The notes beneath the pieces were generated by a model, which was given only the letters and a program-made list of their open reading frames with translations, had not been told where the DNA came from and made no database searches. Below are positions 33,394-42,504 of a stretch of DNA of 64,000 nt, in pieces; the stretch's first letter is position 1, and each line of letters opens with the position of its first letter. The position numbers and the translations under genes were made by a program. The DNA comes from Variovorax sp. KK3 (GTDB lineage Bacteria > Pseudomonadota > Gammaproteobacteria > Burkholderiales > Burkholderiaceae_C): assembly GCF_001984055.1 (NCBI RefSeq), contig NZ_LYVO01000012.1:1-64000 (forward strand), given 5' to 3'.

Positions 33394-35459
33394 AGATGAT
33401 CGGTCGTCTGCGAGGCCCTGGCGTCGGTGCCTTGTTGTTCCAACTCGCCATCGCCGCGTTCGTGATCGCTGCGCTGTGGCGTGGCGCCGGCGTGCCCTCG
33501 TTCGGGGCGGTGGCGCTGGCGCTGGGTGTCGTTGTGCTCTTTACGCAGGCAGGCAGCGCGCTGCTGACGGTCGGCAAGCTCGACGCTCTGCGTGCGCGAT
33601 TGCCGGCAGCATTCGTCGCCGGGTTCGCGCTGGTGTCGCTGCTCACGCTCGGCCTGGTCTGGGCGTTCGAACTCCCTGCTCTCCGGGGACTGGCTGTCGC
33701 TGCTGCGGTGCTGCTGCCACCGATCGCAATCCTCCGCAGCCGCCGCGGACCGGTGGCCGGCGGAGACTTGCGCGACGCCGGCATCACAGCGGTTCTCGTA
33801 CTGCTCGTGCTGGTGTGGGCTTGGGAGCCGACAGCGAGCGCGTTGACACTCGCGCGGACCGGCGTGTTGCCGATCTGGAGCGACTACTTTCTCCACGCCG
33901 TGACCATCGCCTCTTTCGGTGGCCCGTTCAGCATCGGTGGTGACATGGAATTGGCCGGCGCCTCGCGCGGCTTCTATCACTACGCGCCCTTCGTGATTCC
34001 GGCCGCCTTTCAGGCCGTCGGCGACTACACGCCGCTCGCCTTGTCGACCGCGGTATTGATGCCGATGGGGGTGCTGATGGCGGTCATCGGCGGTTATGCG
34101 CTTGCGACCGAACTGGCAGGCCGGCGCGTCGGCCTGTTGACGATGGCCTTGGTGATCGCGGTGCCGGCGTGGCGGGCGTTCCTTCAATCCGGCTGGCTGG
34201 ACTTCGACTGGATGCTGTTCACCTCGCCCGGCGCTGGCTATGCGATCGGGGTGTCGCTGCTGGTGTGCGTTGCAGCGTCCCGCTACGTCCGGACGGGCGA
34301 CACGCGTACGCTGCTTGTTGCCTTGGCGCTGCTCGCCTCGATCGTGCTCATCAGAGCCCACATGTTTCTGTTGCTGGCGCCGCCGATCGCGACGCTCGCC
34401 TTGCTCCGGTACACCGGGTTGCGCCTCAGGCTGCTGGTGTTCATCGCAGCCGTCGCATTGCTCTTGTTCGGTGCCGCGCTCGCCATCGCCGACGCGCCGC
34501 GCAACTTGTTCATGCAGTGCTGCAACCCGGCGACCTATCTCGACTTCTCCAACAAGTACACGCTCTTCTATGGCAATCCCATCGGTCTGGGCTCGCTGCC
34601 TTTTCTGCCTGGCATTGCTGCCAAGTCCGTGATCGTGGTCGCTGCGGTGCTCGGGTTGTACATCGTTGCATTTCCCGTGGCCATGTTCGCGGCACGGCGT
34701 GAAGAACACTCAAGCGACGCCGATCGGCTGTTGCCTCTGCTGGTCCTGGTCACTTTTCTTGCGTTGATCTTGTTGGCGCCGAGTGCGCGCAACGGTGACT
34801 TCACCGAATACAAGCATCGGCACTTTCCGCTTCTGTACATCGTCTTCACGATCTACACCATTGCATTCGCGTGCCGCTCAGTGATTGCCGGCTGCGCCGA
34901 TCCCCGCACGGCGCAGCGCTGGATCGAAGGTTCTGCGGTCCTACTGATCTTGTGGGTGGCGCTGTTCAGTTGGCGCTCCAATCCTGCTGCACCCGATGTG
35001 GTTTCGATGCCCTGGGGAGGGGACTTTCATGACCGGCGGGTCCTGCCCGGCCTGCTCGAAGCGGCAAGCTACCTGCGGTCGCACGCGCAGCCTGGCGACG
35101 TGATGGCCATGGAGGCCAGTGAAGCGGCGGGGCAAAGCCACCAGATCGTCGACACGATCTCGCTCACAGGCTTGCCCGCCTACCTTTCGCGGTCGGACCT
35201 CCGGATGCTGATGGCCAGTTGCGTGCAGCAGACGGTCCAGAGCAGATTGAAGGTACTCGCCACGGTCGCCGCCCAGCCAGATTGGGCACGGGCCCGCGAT
35301 GCGATGCGGGCGAACGACATTCGCTGGTACCTGTCCACCGTGGATCACCGTCCGCCTTGGGATCCGCAGTTGAACAGCGCAGCCTTCGCACATGGAAAAA
35401 TGGTGATCCACGATGCCGGGCCGCTTCCCGCGGCACCGCGACGAATTGCAGGTTGCTGA
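33384..35459 (+). CDS. Polytopic membrane protein, probable GT-C-type glycosyltransferase
   Basis: A 691-residue protein with about 12-14 transmembrane helices over residues 1-560 and a soluble C-terminal part (residues 575-691) with DVMAMEASEAAGQ and DIRWYLSTVDHRPPWD. A loop after the fifth or sixth helix holds acidic residues (LPIWSDYFLHAVTIASFGG), as expected of GT-C enzymes, which use polyprenyl-phosphate sugars in the periplasm. I recognise no specific family. It overlaps the acyltransferase by 10 nt. With GtrA (30987) and the GtrB-like GT2 (23429) it could be the third part of a periplasmic glycosylation module. Confidence 0.72.
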   Translation: MGLKMIGRLRGPGVGALLFQLAIAAFVIAALWRGAGVPSFGAVALALGVVVLFTQAGSALLTVGKLDALRARLPAAFVAGFALVSLLTLGLVWAFELPALRGLAVAAAVLLPPIAILRSRRGPVAGGDLRDAGITAVLVLLVLVWAWEPTASALTLARTGVLPIWSDYFLHAVTIASFGGPFSIGGDMELAGASRGFYHYAPFVIPAAFQAVGDYTPLALSTAVLMPMGVLMAVIGGYALATELAGRRVGLLTMALVIAVPAWRAFLQSGWLDFDWMLFTSPGAGYAIGVSLLVCVAASRYVRTGDTRTLLVALALLASIVLIRAHMFLLLAPPIATLALLRYTGLRLRLLVFIAAVALLLFGAALAIADAPRNLFMQCCNPATYLDFSNKYTLFYGNPIGLGSLPFLPGIAAKSVIVVAAVLGLYIVAFPVAMFAARREEHSSDADRLLPLLVLVTFLALILLAPSARNGDFTEYKHRHFPLLYIVFTIYTIAFACRSVIAGCADPRTAQRWIEGSAVLLILWVALFSWRSNPAAPDVVSMPWGGDFHDRRVLPGLLEAASYLRSHAQPGDVMAMEASEAAGQSHQIVDTISLTGLPAYLSRSDLRMLMASCVQQTVQSRLKVLATVAAQPDWARARDAMRANDIRWYLSTVDHRPPWDPQLNSAAFAHGKMVIHDAGPLPAAPRRIAGC

Positions 35460-35498
35460 AGGCGCCTTCATTCATTTGCAGGCCCTCCGAGGTACCAC

Positions 35499-36647
35499 AT
35501 GATCAACGACCGCATTCCCTTCAACTGGCCCCACATGACGGGCAAGGAGCTGTACTACATCGCAGAGGCCCATTTCAACGGCCGCCTCGCGGGCGATGGC
35601 CCCTTCACCGCGCGTTGTCACCGCTGGATCGAGGACCGCACCGGCTGCAGCAAGGCGCTGCTGACGCATTCATGCACCGCGGCACTCGAGATGATCGCGC
35701 TGCTGATGGACATCCAGCCTGGTGACGAGATCATCATGCCGTCCTATACCTTCGTGTCGACGGCCAACGCCTTCGTGCTGCGTGGCGGGGTGCCGGTGTT
35801 CGTCGACATCCGCAGCGACACGCTGAACCTCGACGAGTCGCTGATCGAGGCGGCGATCACACCGCGGACGCGCGGCATCGCGGTGGTTCACTACGCCGGG
35901 GTGGCCTGTGAGATGGACACGATCATGGCCATCGCCGAACGCCATGGCCTGATGGTGGTGGAGGATGCGGCGCAGGGCGTGATGGCCAGCTACAAGGGGC
36001 GTGCCCTCGGCAGCATCGGGCAACTCGGCGCCTACAGTTTTCACGAAACCAAGAACGTGATCTCCGGCGAGGGCGGCGCGCTGCTGGTCAACGAGCCGGC
36101 GCTCAAGCTTCGGGCGGAGATCATCCGCGAGAAGGGAACCGATCGCAGCCGCTTCTTCAGGGGCGAGGTCGACAAGTACACCTGGCAGGAGGTCGGCTCG
36201 TCATTCCTGCCGGGCGAACTCATCGCCGCCTTTCTGTGGGCGCAGTTGGAGGAATCGGACGGCATCACGCAGACACGGCTGGCCGCATGGAACCGCTATC
36301 ACGTGATGCTCGAGGCGCTCGAAAAAGACGGGGTGCTGAGGCGGCCCGTGATACCCGAAGGATGCAGCCACAACGCGCACATGTACTACGTCGTGCTGGC
36401 CGCCGAGATCGAACGGGACAAGGTGCTGGACCGCCTCAAATCCGCCGGCATTTCGTCGGTGTTCCATTACGTGCCGCTTCACAACTCGCCGGCGGGCCTG
36501 CGCTACGCACGGGCGCACGGCGAACTGGGCGTCACGGTCTCGCAGTCCGAACGGCTGGTGCGCCTCCCGCTGTGGTTCGGGCTGACCGAGGCTCAACAGG
36601 ACACGGTGGTCGAGGCGCTGCACGAAGCAACCCGTGCGCAGCGCTGA
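35499..36647 (+). CDS. wecE: dTDP-4-amino-4,6-dideoxygalactose transaminase (WecE/RffA)
   Basis: A 382-residue PLP aminotransferase of the DegT family. It follows E. coli WecE closely through GDGPFTARCHRWIE, THSCTAALEMIALLMDIQPGD, IIMPSYTFVSTANAFVLRGG, VHYAGVACEMDTIM, VVEDAAQGVMASYKGRALG and YSFHETKN, with the PLP lysine at K185. WecE converts dTDP-4-keto-6-deoxyglucose to dTDP-Fuc4N. Its substrate is the RfbB product, so the operon also makes an amino sugar whose amine is a good target for the LbH/GNAT/ACP cassette. It is the last gene of block A and converges with block B after 3 bp. Confidence 0.93.
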   Translation: MINDRIPFNWPHMTGKELYYIAEAHFNGRLAGDGPFTARCHRWIEDRTGCSKALLTHSCTAALEMIALLMDIQPGDEIIMPSYTFVSTANAFVLRGGVPVFVDIRSDTLNLDESLIEAAITPRTRGIAVVHYAGVACEMDTIMAIAERHGLMVVEDAAQGVMASYKGRALGSIGQLGAYSFHETKNVISGEGGALLVNEPALKLRAEIIREKGTDRSRFFRGEVDKYTWQEVGSSFLPGELIAAFLWAQLEESDGITQTRLAAWNRYHVMLEALEKDGVLRRPVIPEGCSHNAHMYYVVLAAEIERDKVLDRLKSAGISSVFHYVPLHNSPAGLRYARAHGELGVTVSQSERLVRLPLWFGLTEAQQDTVVEALHEATRAQR

Positions 36648-36650
36648 GAC

Positions 36651-38957
36651 TCAGCGTCGAGTCTTCCGTCCTCGCCGCCACAGGAACAAGCCGCCCGCGA
36701 TGGCCAGCAGGACACCCAGGCCCGCGACAGGCACCGAAAGAAAGAACGAGGCCGGCCGGTAGCGAAGGTCGATCACATGGCTGCCCGCCGGAACCGCGAC
36801 GGCCATCTGGGTGCCGTTGACGCGCAGCAAGGGCACCGGCTTGCCGTCGACCGATGGCCGCCAGGATGAATCGTAGAAGTCGTTGATGACCAAGACGCCG
36901 GGATCGTCGCAGCGCGTTTCCATGCGCATGCGGACTACCGATCGACGCCGTTCCCGACTCGCGCAATCGGCCCGGCTCTGCGGGAGTTCAGGCGCCGCAT
37001 CAGCCGCTTGAACATAGAGCAGGCCTTTCGACAGATCGGCGGACGCGGCCTTGGTGCCGAAGTCGGCGATGTCGGAATATCGGCCGTCGACGTGCGTCAG
37101 CAACCGGCTGTGAGGCAAGGCCTGCGGCGCTTCGTAGAGGAACAGGCGACCGATGCGCTCGACCATGGTGTAACCGCGAACGGCCTCGGCCGTGCAGGGC
37201 TCGCAAACGAGATAGCGCGCACCGAGGGCCTGAAAGTAGTTCGGCGACCGCTGCCCGTGGTAGTACAGCGCTTCGAACTGCCGGTGCGGTGCCGGATTGA
37301 AATACGCGTTGAGCGAACGAATCCGCTTGTACGACGCAAGCATCGAAGCCATCTGCTTGTCGACCTTGCCATCGAAGACGACGCGGTACTGGCGTTGTGG
37401 ATCGAGTTCGACGATGCGATCGAAAACCTTGTCGAGTTCGCGGCCGCCGCCCGTGTCGTACTTGCTGGCGGTGATCGGAGCGGGCTGCCAGCGAACGTCG
37501 GTGGCCAGGAAGGTCAGGGCGGCCGCCGCCCACACGACGCCGACGATCGAATCGGCGTAGCGCGACGGGTGGCGGCGCCAGGCGACGGTCAACCCGATCA
37601 GCGCGACGAGCGCCAGCACGTAGACCCAGGGCGGCGCCGCTCCGATGACCTGCGCATCACTCCCGAGCATCACGGCCAGGCCGACGGCTGCCACGAACAG
37701 CATGGCGATGACGATGCGCCGCGCCGCATCGTCATCGACGGATCGGGGCGAAGCGACCATGCGCCGCAACTGGTCGATGCCCAGGGCCGCCAGTGCGGCG
37801 ATGGCGAACTGGAACAACACCAGGAAGCGGCTGGGCTCCCGGATCTTGTTGAGCATGGGCACCACGTAGTTCACGTAGGCAAGACCCAGGTTGATGCCGG
37901 TCGATGAAACGATGGCGTAGATGGCGATGAAGACCAGCGCACGGGTGATCCACGATCGAAGGGTCGAGACGGCGGCTGCAGCGGCCAGCGCCAGGCCGAT
38001 GACCCCCACGTAAGGGCTCCCCACCGCGGCGCCGACCTGGCGGAAAAAGATGCCGGTCAGGCGCGGCACCGACAGTTGGTCGACCTGGAAGGCTTCGAAG
38101 GGGATCGGCGCATTGCCGACCACCGGCGGGAAATCGCCGATCCAGCGGATCATGTCCTTGAACTCGGCCGCTGCCGGAATCAACGCCGGCGAGACGATGA
38201 GCACGGCGATCACGCCGACGGCGACGAGCGTCGCCAGCGGTCGCCGCGTGTGCTGCCATCCCTGCGCCAGGCCATGGCTCGTCCAATACGCCACCACGAA
38301 AACCGCGGACACCACCACGGCGTGGATCAGGGGTTGGGCCGGCGAGGCGAAGGTCAGCAAGACGATCGCGACCAGCGCGATGGCCGGGTCGCGCACGCGG
38401 CCCGGGTGCCGGAACATGCCGACCAGCCCGGCGAGATAGAGCGGGAACCAGGCATAGGGCGCGGTGATGTTCAGCCACGCCGCATAGGTATTGCTGTTCG
38501 CGCTGAAGGCGAAGAGTGCCGCGCCGAGCACGGCGCCGATGCGCGATGCACCGATGGCCCGCATGAACACATAGGTGTTGACCTGGAGCAGCAGCACATG
38601 CGCCAGGGTGATCCAGTGCATCGAATGCACCACCTCGGCCGGTGTGCGGAAGATCGGCAGCGACGCGAAGTAGAAGGGATACAGCGGCGACAACTGCGGA
38701 GAGTTGTAGAGCGGCAGGCCGCCCATGACCGTGTCCATGCGCAGCGGCCAGATGCCGTGCGCCAGTGCGTTGGACATCGACGACAGCACCGCGCCGATGA
38801 AGAACTCGTTGTCCATGTCCAGCGCGAAGGAGTGCTGGCCGTCCATGCCGTTGCGCAGGAAGACGGCCCACAGCAACAGCAGCACCGCCAGCGTGGCCGC
38901 GGTGGCGGCCGGCGAGCGGCGCGCGCTCTCAGCCTGCGTCGGCGTTCCGGAAGACAT
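36651..38957 (-). CDS. YfhO-like polytopic membrane protein
   Basis: A 768-residue protein with about 13 transmembrane helices. The first periplasmic loop carries DMDNEFFIGAVLSSMSNALAHGIWPLRMDTVMGGLPLYNSPQLSPLYPFY, typical of YfhO-type GT-C proteins, and the last helix is preceded by the family ending YDSSWRPSVDGKPVPLLRVNG. YfhO in Gram-positives glycosylates teichoic acid using a lipid-linked sugar with GtrA/GtrB-like partners. Both partners are present upstream here (38929 and 39982). It overlaps the gtrA-like gene by 29 nt and is last in minus block B. Confidence 0.88.
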   Translation of the reverse strand: MSSGTPTQAESARRSPAATAATLAVLLLLWAVFLRNGMDGQHSFALDMDNEFFIGAVLSSMSNALAHGIWPLRMDTVMGGLPLYNSPQLSPLYPFYFASLPIFRTPAEVVHSMHWITLAHVLLLQVNTYVFMRAIGASRIGAVLGAALFAFSANSNTYAAWLNITAPYAWFPLYLAGLVGMFRHPGRVRDPAIALVAIVLLTFASPAQPLIHAVVVSAVFVVAYWTSHGLAQGWQHTRRPLATLVAVGVIAVLIVSPALIPAAAEFKDMIRWIGDFPPVVGNAPIPFEAFQVDQLSVPRLTGIFFRQVGAAVGSPYVGVIGLALAAAAAVSTLRSWITRALVFIAIYAIVSSTGINLGLAYVNYVVPMLNKIREPSRFLVLFQFAIAALAALGIDQLRRMVASPRSVDDDAARRIVIAMLFVAAVGLAVMLGSDAQVIGAAPPWVYVLALVALIGLTVAWRRHPSRYADSIVGVVWAAAALTFLATDVRWQPAPITASKYDTGGGRELDKVFDRIVELDPQRQYRVVFDGKVDKQMASMLASYKRIRSLNAYFNPAPHRQFEALYYHGQRSPNYFQALGARYLVCEPCTAEAVRGYTMVERIGRLFLYEAPQALPHSRLLTHVDGRYSDIADFGTKAASADLSKGLLYVQAADAAPELPQSRADCASRERRRSVVRMRMETRCDDPGVLVINDFYDSSWRPSVDGKPVPLLRVNGTQMAVAVPAGSHVIDLRYRPASFFLSVPVAGLGVLLAIAGGLFLWRRGRKTRR

Positions 38958-39309
38958 AGAGCTTGTTCATCGCATAGGAGGCCAGCACGTACACGGCGCC
39001 TGCGAGGATCTGGCTCAGGCCTTCATGCACGCCGATCTGCCGGATGAGCAGCAGCAGCGCCAGGAAGTTTGCCATGTACGCGATGGCGAAGACGATGACG
39101 AAGCGGACGACTTCACCCCGCCGGCTTTGCTTGCTGCGAAAGGTGAAGTTACGGTTGAGCAGGTAGGAGGTGGTGAGCCCGACCGCGTAGCCGATGACGT
39201 TGCTGACCTCGGCCGACAGACCGGCGAGGTACATGCACGCGAAGATGATGCAGTAGCCGAAGACCGTGTTGAAGACACCGACGGTCAGGAACCTGAGAAA
39301 CTGGCTCAT
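38929..39309 (-). CDS. GtrA-family flippase-like membrane protein (second copy)
   Basis: A 126-residue protein with four membrane helices: LRFLTVGVFNTVFGYCIIFACMYL, VSNVIGYAVGLTTSYLLNRNFTFRS, FVIVFAIAYMANFLALLLLI and LAGAVYVLASYAMNKLYVFR. The RNFTFRS and NKLYVFR ends are typical GtrA features. ATG at 39309 (MSQFLRF) overlaps the preceding methyltransferase stop by 4 nt; the frame is open further upstream but that stretch is not GtrA-like. It pairs with the GtrB-like gene at 39982 and the YfhO gene at 36651. Confidence 0.88.
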   Translation of the reverse strand: MSQFLRFLTVGVFNTVFGYCIIFACMYLAGLSAEVSNVIGYAVGLTTSYLLNRNFTFRSKQSRRGEVVRFVIVFAIAYMANFLALLLLIRQIGVHEGLSQILAGAVYVLASYAMNKLYVFRNADAG

Positions 39310-39989
39310 GCCCGCCGGCGGCCGCGCACCCAGTACTGCCCGCCCAGCGGAAGCCACCCGAGCACGTTTTCCATCCAGGTCAAGGCCGACAGCTTCGGCG
39401 GCACGAACAGGCAATAGCCCGACTCTTCGACCTCGAGTGCCGCACCTTCGTAGAGCGACTTGAGTTCGGCCGGCTTCAGCAGCACGGCGTCTTCGTCATA
39501 GGGACAGTTGTCGACGATGCGACGCGTCACCGGGTTGTAGGGGTTGTGCTCGAAGACGAACAGCTCCCCGCCCGGCGAAAGCCGCTGGAACAGCGTGGCC
39601 GTGACGCGGGCCCGCTCCGCCACCGGAATGTGGTGGAACACGCCGGCCACGAAGATCAGGTCGACAGGTTCGCCGTTGGGCGTGTCGTCGCGCTCCAGAA
39701 AAAAATGGGTGCCGGGGTTCTCGGTGCGCGCGATGTCGAGGCTGGCGCCGGAGATGTCGGAGCCTTCGATGTGCGCGCCCGGGAACGCATCGCGCAGAAA
39801 GGGAATGTTGCGACCGATGCCGCAGCCGTATTCCAGGATGCGCGCCGGTGCCCGGCGCGACAAGCGTTTCACCAGCTCGACCTTGTAGCGGGCGAAGTAC
39901 GCTTCGTCCGCGGAGAAGAAGCCGGTGCTTTCGCGCAGCAGCTCGTTGTAGTTGTCGGTGTAGTTGTCGAAGTCGACCTTGTTACTCAT
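39306..39989 (-). CDS. SAM-dependent methyltransferase
   Basis: A 227-residue class I methyltransferase. Motif I ILEYGCGIGRNIPFL is near residue 50, post-I IEGSDISGASL, motif IV VDLIFVAGVFHHI and motif VI LSPGGELFVFEHNPYNP. The HNPYNPVTRRIV segment is shared with methyltransferases of polysaccharide clusters. C-terminal hydrophobic WLPLGGQYWVRGRR may contact membrane. It overlaps both neighbours by 4-8 nt within the seven-gene minus operon. Substrate unknown; possibly a side-chain sugar on a lipid carrier. Confidence 0.85.
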   Translation of the reverse strand: MSNKVDFDNYTDNYNELLRESTGFFSADEAYFARYKVELVKRLSRRAPARILEYGCGIGRNIPFLRDAFPGAHIEGSDISGASLDIARTENPGTHFFLERDDTPNGEPVDLIFVAGVFHHIPVAERARVTATLFQRLSPGGELFVFEHNPYNPVTRRIVDNCPYDEDAVLLKPAELKSLYEGAALEVEESGYCLFVPPKLSALTWMENVLGWLPLGGQYWVRGRRRA

Positions 39990-40926
39990 GTTTGATCACC
40001 TCTTCAACGATGTAGTGCGGCCGGCCCTTGACCTCTTCGTAGATGCCCCCGACGTAGGCGCCCATGATGCCCAGCACGATGAGCTGGATGCCGCTGAACA
40101 GCAGCGACAGCACCACCAGCGTCGTCCACCCGTTCGGCACCGTCTGCACGAAGAAGTACCTGACGATGGAGCCGGCGATCAAGACGAACGCCAGCATGGC
40201 GAACGAGGCCCCGAGAAAGATGCCCAGCTGAAGCGGCTTGGTGCTGAACGAGAGGATGCCGGCCATCGCCAGCTTCATCATGCGCGACAACGAATACTTC
40301 GAGTGGCCGGCGAAGCGTTTCTCGGCGACGTATTCGACGCCGGTCTGGTTGAAGCCGATCCACGAGAACAGCCCGCGCAGGAACATGTTGCGCTCGCGAA
40401 ATCCGCCTGCGAGCGCGCGCGCCACCCGGTTCGAGATGAGCCGGAAGTCGGCTGCATTCGGATTGATGGGCACCTGCGAGATCTTGCCCAGCGCGTAATA
40501 GAACGCGTTGCCGGCCTTCTTGCGCAGGTAGCCGGCATCCTCGGTGTCCCGCCGTATGGTGTAGACCACGTCGTTGCCGGCGCGAAACTTGGCGAGCAGT
40601 TCGGGGATGAGTTCCGGCGGGTGCTGCAGGTCGCTGTCCATCATGATGATGGCGTCCGCGTCGACCGAATACTCGATGCCGGCCAGCAAGGACATCTGAT
40701 GCCCGAAGCGGGCGGACAGCGCGATGACGCGGGCGCGCGGGTCGGATGCGACGATCTCGCGCAGCACGGCCAGCGTGTTGTCCGTGCAGCGGTCGACCAC
40801 GTAGACGATGGTGGCATCGACGTCCTGCAGGCCGTCGAGCACCGCCTTCGTTCGTTGGTGGAAGTGCCCGATCACCTGCTCCTCGTTGAAGACCGGTGTC
40901 AGGACGGTGAGATTGATGGTCGGCAC
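39982..40926 (-). CDS. GtrB-like membrane-anchored GT2 glycosyltransferase (second copy)
   Basis: A 314-residue GT2 enzyme. The catalytic domain has VLTPVFNEEQVIGHF, VDRCTDNTLAVL, LSARFGHQMSLLAGIEYS and MDSDLQHPPE (DxD), then ADFRLISNRVARAL, and two C-terminal transmembrane helices (LGIFLGASFAMLAFVLIAG; LVVLSLLFSGIQLIVLGIMGAYV). This is the GtrB/DPM-synthase layout for loading undecaprenyl phosphate. GTG at 40926 is the start (VPTINLTVL), one base after the preceding stop. Partner genes gtrA and YfhO follow in the operon. Confidence 0.87.
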   Translation of the reverse strand: MPTINLTVLTPVFNEEQVIGHFHQRTKAVLDGLQDVDATIVYVVDRCTDNTLAVLREIVASDPRARVIALSARFGHQMSLLAGIEYSVDADAIIMMDSDLQHPPELIPELLAKFRAGNDVVYTIRRDTEDAGYLRKKAGNAFYYALGKISQVPINPNAADFRLISNRVARALAGGFRERNMFLRGLFSWIGFNQTGVEYVAEKRFAGHSKYSLSRMMKLAMAGILSFSTKPLQLGIFLGASFAMLAFVLIAGSIVRYFFVQTVPNGWTTLVVLSLLFSGIQLIVLGIMGAYVGGIYEEVKGRPHYIVEEVIKHE

Positions 40927-40927
40927 G

Positions 40928-41776
40928 TTAATTTCTTCGCTGCAGCAGGCGCTGCGTCTTCGTGATGTCTGCGTAGACCACCGGCACATCCACGCCGGGG
41001 CGATTGCTGAGGGCGGCGGCTTCATGCACGGGGATGTCTTCGAGGCCGCTGGAGGCCAGCATGGAGCGGAGCAGTTCGCGCATGGTGACGGGCTTGCCGC
41101 TGGCGACGTGGTAGACCTCGCCGGCCTGCCCGAAGGCGGCGATGGCGTGCAGTTGCTCGGCGGCCTGCTCCGCGCTCACGTAGTCGCGGGTTGCGGCCAG
41201 AGGGCCGAGTTCGAGCGCGGTGCGCTCGCCAGCCCGGACCTCGCCGATCTGCTTCTGCACGCGGCCCACGAAGAGGCGTTCCGATGCGTTCGCCGCGTGC
41301 AGGTTGAACAGACGCGCCACCAGCACGTCGACGCCCGAACTCGCGTAAAGGCTAGCCAGTTGACTTTGCCAGGCCTTGCTGAGGCCGTAGACCGAGACCG
41401 GCGCGAGCGCGTGGTCTTCGCGAATGGGGTTTTCGTCCGGCCTGACTGCGCCGTACTCGGCTGCCGAGCCGACCAGCACGACCCGGATCGGCGAACCTGC
41501 TCGCTTGACGGCCTCCAGCAGGTGGCGCGTGGCCTCCACGTTGATCGCGAGAGCCTCTTCGAAATCGTTGGAGAAGGTGGCGGCGAGATGGAAGACCCAC
41601 CGCGGTCGTGCCTGCGCCAACAGCTTGTCGAATGCCGACGGATCGTTGAGCTCGAGCGAGTGGTCTGCCTCCTGCCTGCCCGCCGACGCGATCTCGAAAC
41701 CGCCTTCGGACTCCAGGCGCAATCGCAGCGCGCGGCCCAAGGCGCCGTTCGAGCCCGTCAGCAGGACTCTCGTCAT
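40928..41776 (-). CDS. NAD(P)-dependent nucleotide-sugar epimerase/reductase (Rmd-like)
   Basis: A 282-residue extended SDR. The nucleotide site is LLTGSNGALGRALR (residues 5-18), SAAEYG holds the active serine, and Y-x3-K is YGLSKAWQ. LGPLAATRDYVSAEQAAEQL and EVYHVASGKPVTMRELL are the usual substrate-domain landmarks. Its length and pattern fit GDP-4-keto-6-deoxymannose reductases (Rmd), which would complete GDP-D-rhamnose synthesis with Gmd. Its operon neighbours (nucleotidyltransferase and LegB-like dehydratase) suggest instead that it reduces their 4-keto product. Both are possible. Confidence 0.82.
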   Translation of the reverse strand: MTRVLLTGSNGALGRALRLRLESEGGFEIASAGRQEADHSLELNDPSAFDKLLAQARPRWVFHLAATFSNDFEEALAINVEATRHLLEAVKRAGSPIRVVLVGSAAEYGAVRPDENPIREDHALAPVSVYGLSKAWQSQLASLYASSGVDVLVARLFNLHAANASERLFVGRVQKQIGEVRAGERTALELGPLAATRDYVSAEQAAEQLHAIAAFGQAGEVYHVASGKPVTMRELLRSMLASSGLEDIPVHEAAALSNRPGVDVPVVYADITKTQRLLQRRN

Positions 41777-42486
41777 TCGCCGATGCCCAGCTTGGCGGAC
41801 AGCTCCTCGAAGTTCTCGTCCGCGTACTCGTAGTCGTCGGGCCGCCCGATGTCGAGCCAGTAGCCGCCGAAGGGCCGGATGTCGATGCGTTGATTGTTCT
41901 TCAGGCCATCGAGCATCAGGTTGTCGAAGCCGTACTTGGCGCCCTTCTGCAGGTTGTCGATCACCGAACGCTGGATGCAGTAGATGCCCATGCTCACCTC
42001 GAAATCGAAGGCGGGCTTTTCCCTGAACGCCGTGAGGCTGCCGTTGTCGTCATGCTCCAGCACGCCGAAATCGATCTTGACCTGCCGGCGGTACGACGAC
42101 ACCGAGATCTGGCTCTTGGCCTCGACATGGGCTTCGAAGAACTTGCGGTAGTCGAGATCGCAGAGAATGTCGCCGTTCATCACGAGAAAGTTCTGCGGCA
42201 GGTCGTCGATCAAGGTCAGCGGGCCGATGGTGCTGAGTTCGCCGTCTTCGAGCGAGTAGTCGAGCTTGACGCCCAGCCGGGACCCGTCGCCGAAGTAGGC
42301 CATGATCAGCTGTGAGAGATGGTTCACCGCGAGCGTGATGTGGGTGAAGCCAGCCTTCTTCAGCTGCATGATGATGATTTCGAGGATCGAATACTTGCCG
42401 CCGAGCGGGACCAGCGGTTTCGGGATGAGGGTGGTGTAGGGGCGCAGGCGAGTGCCCTTGCCGCCCGCGAGAATCACAGCGCGCAT
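41773..42486 (-). CDS. Sugar-1-phosphate nucleotidyltransferase
   Basis: A 237-residue nucleotidyltransferase. The signature LAGGKGTRLRPYTTLIPKPLVPLGG is at residues 6-30, LVMNGDILCDLDY carries the metal-binding aspartates near residue 105, and GGYWLDIGRPDDYEYADE is the C-terminal product-site motif. It resembles guanylyl/thymidylyl transferases of the PtmE type that feed LegB-type dehydratases. No acyltransferase or isomerase domain is attached. It overlaps the reductase gene by 4 nt and starts 18 nt after the dehydratase stop. Confidence 0.88.
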   Translation of the reverse strand: MRAVILAGGKGTRLRPYTTLIPKPLVPLGGKYSILEIIIMQLKKAGFTHITLAVNHLSQLIMAYFGDGSRLGVKLDYSLEDGELSTIGPLTLIDDLPQNFLVMNGDILCDLDYRKFFEAHVEAKSQISVSSYRRQVKIDFGVLEHDDNGSLTAFREKPAFDFEVSMGIYCIQRSVIDNLQKGAKYGFDNLMLDGLKNNQRIDIRPFGGYWLDIGRPDDYEYADENFEELSAKLGIGE

Positions 42487-42504
42487 GGGTGGACGTTTCC
42501 GGTT

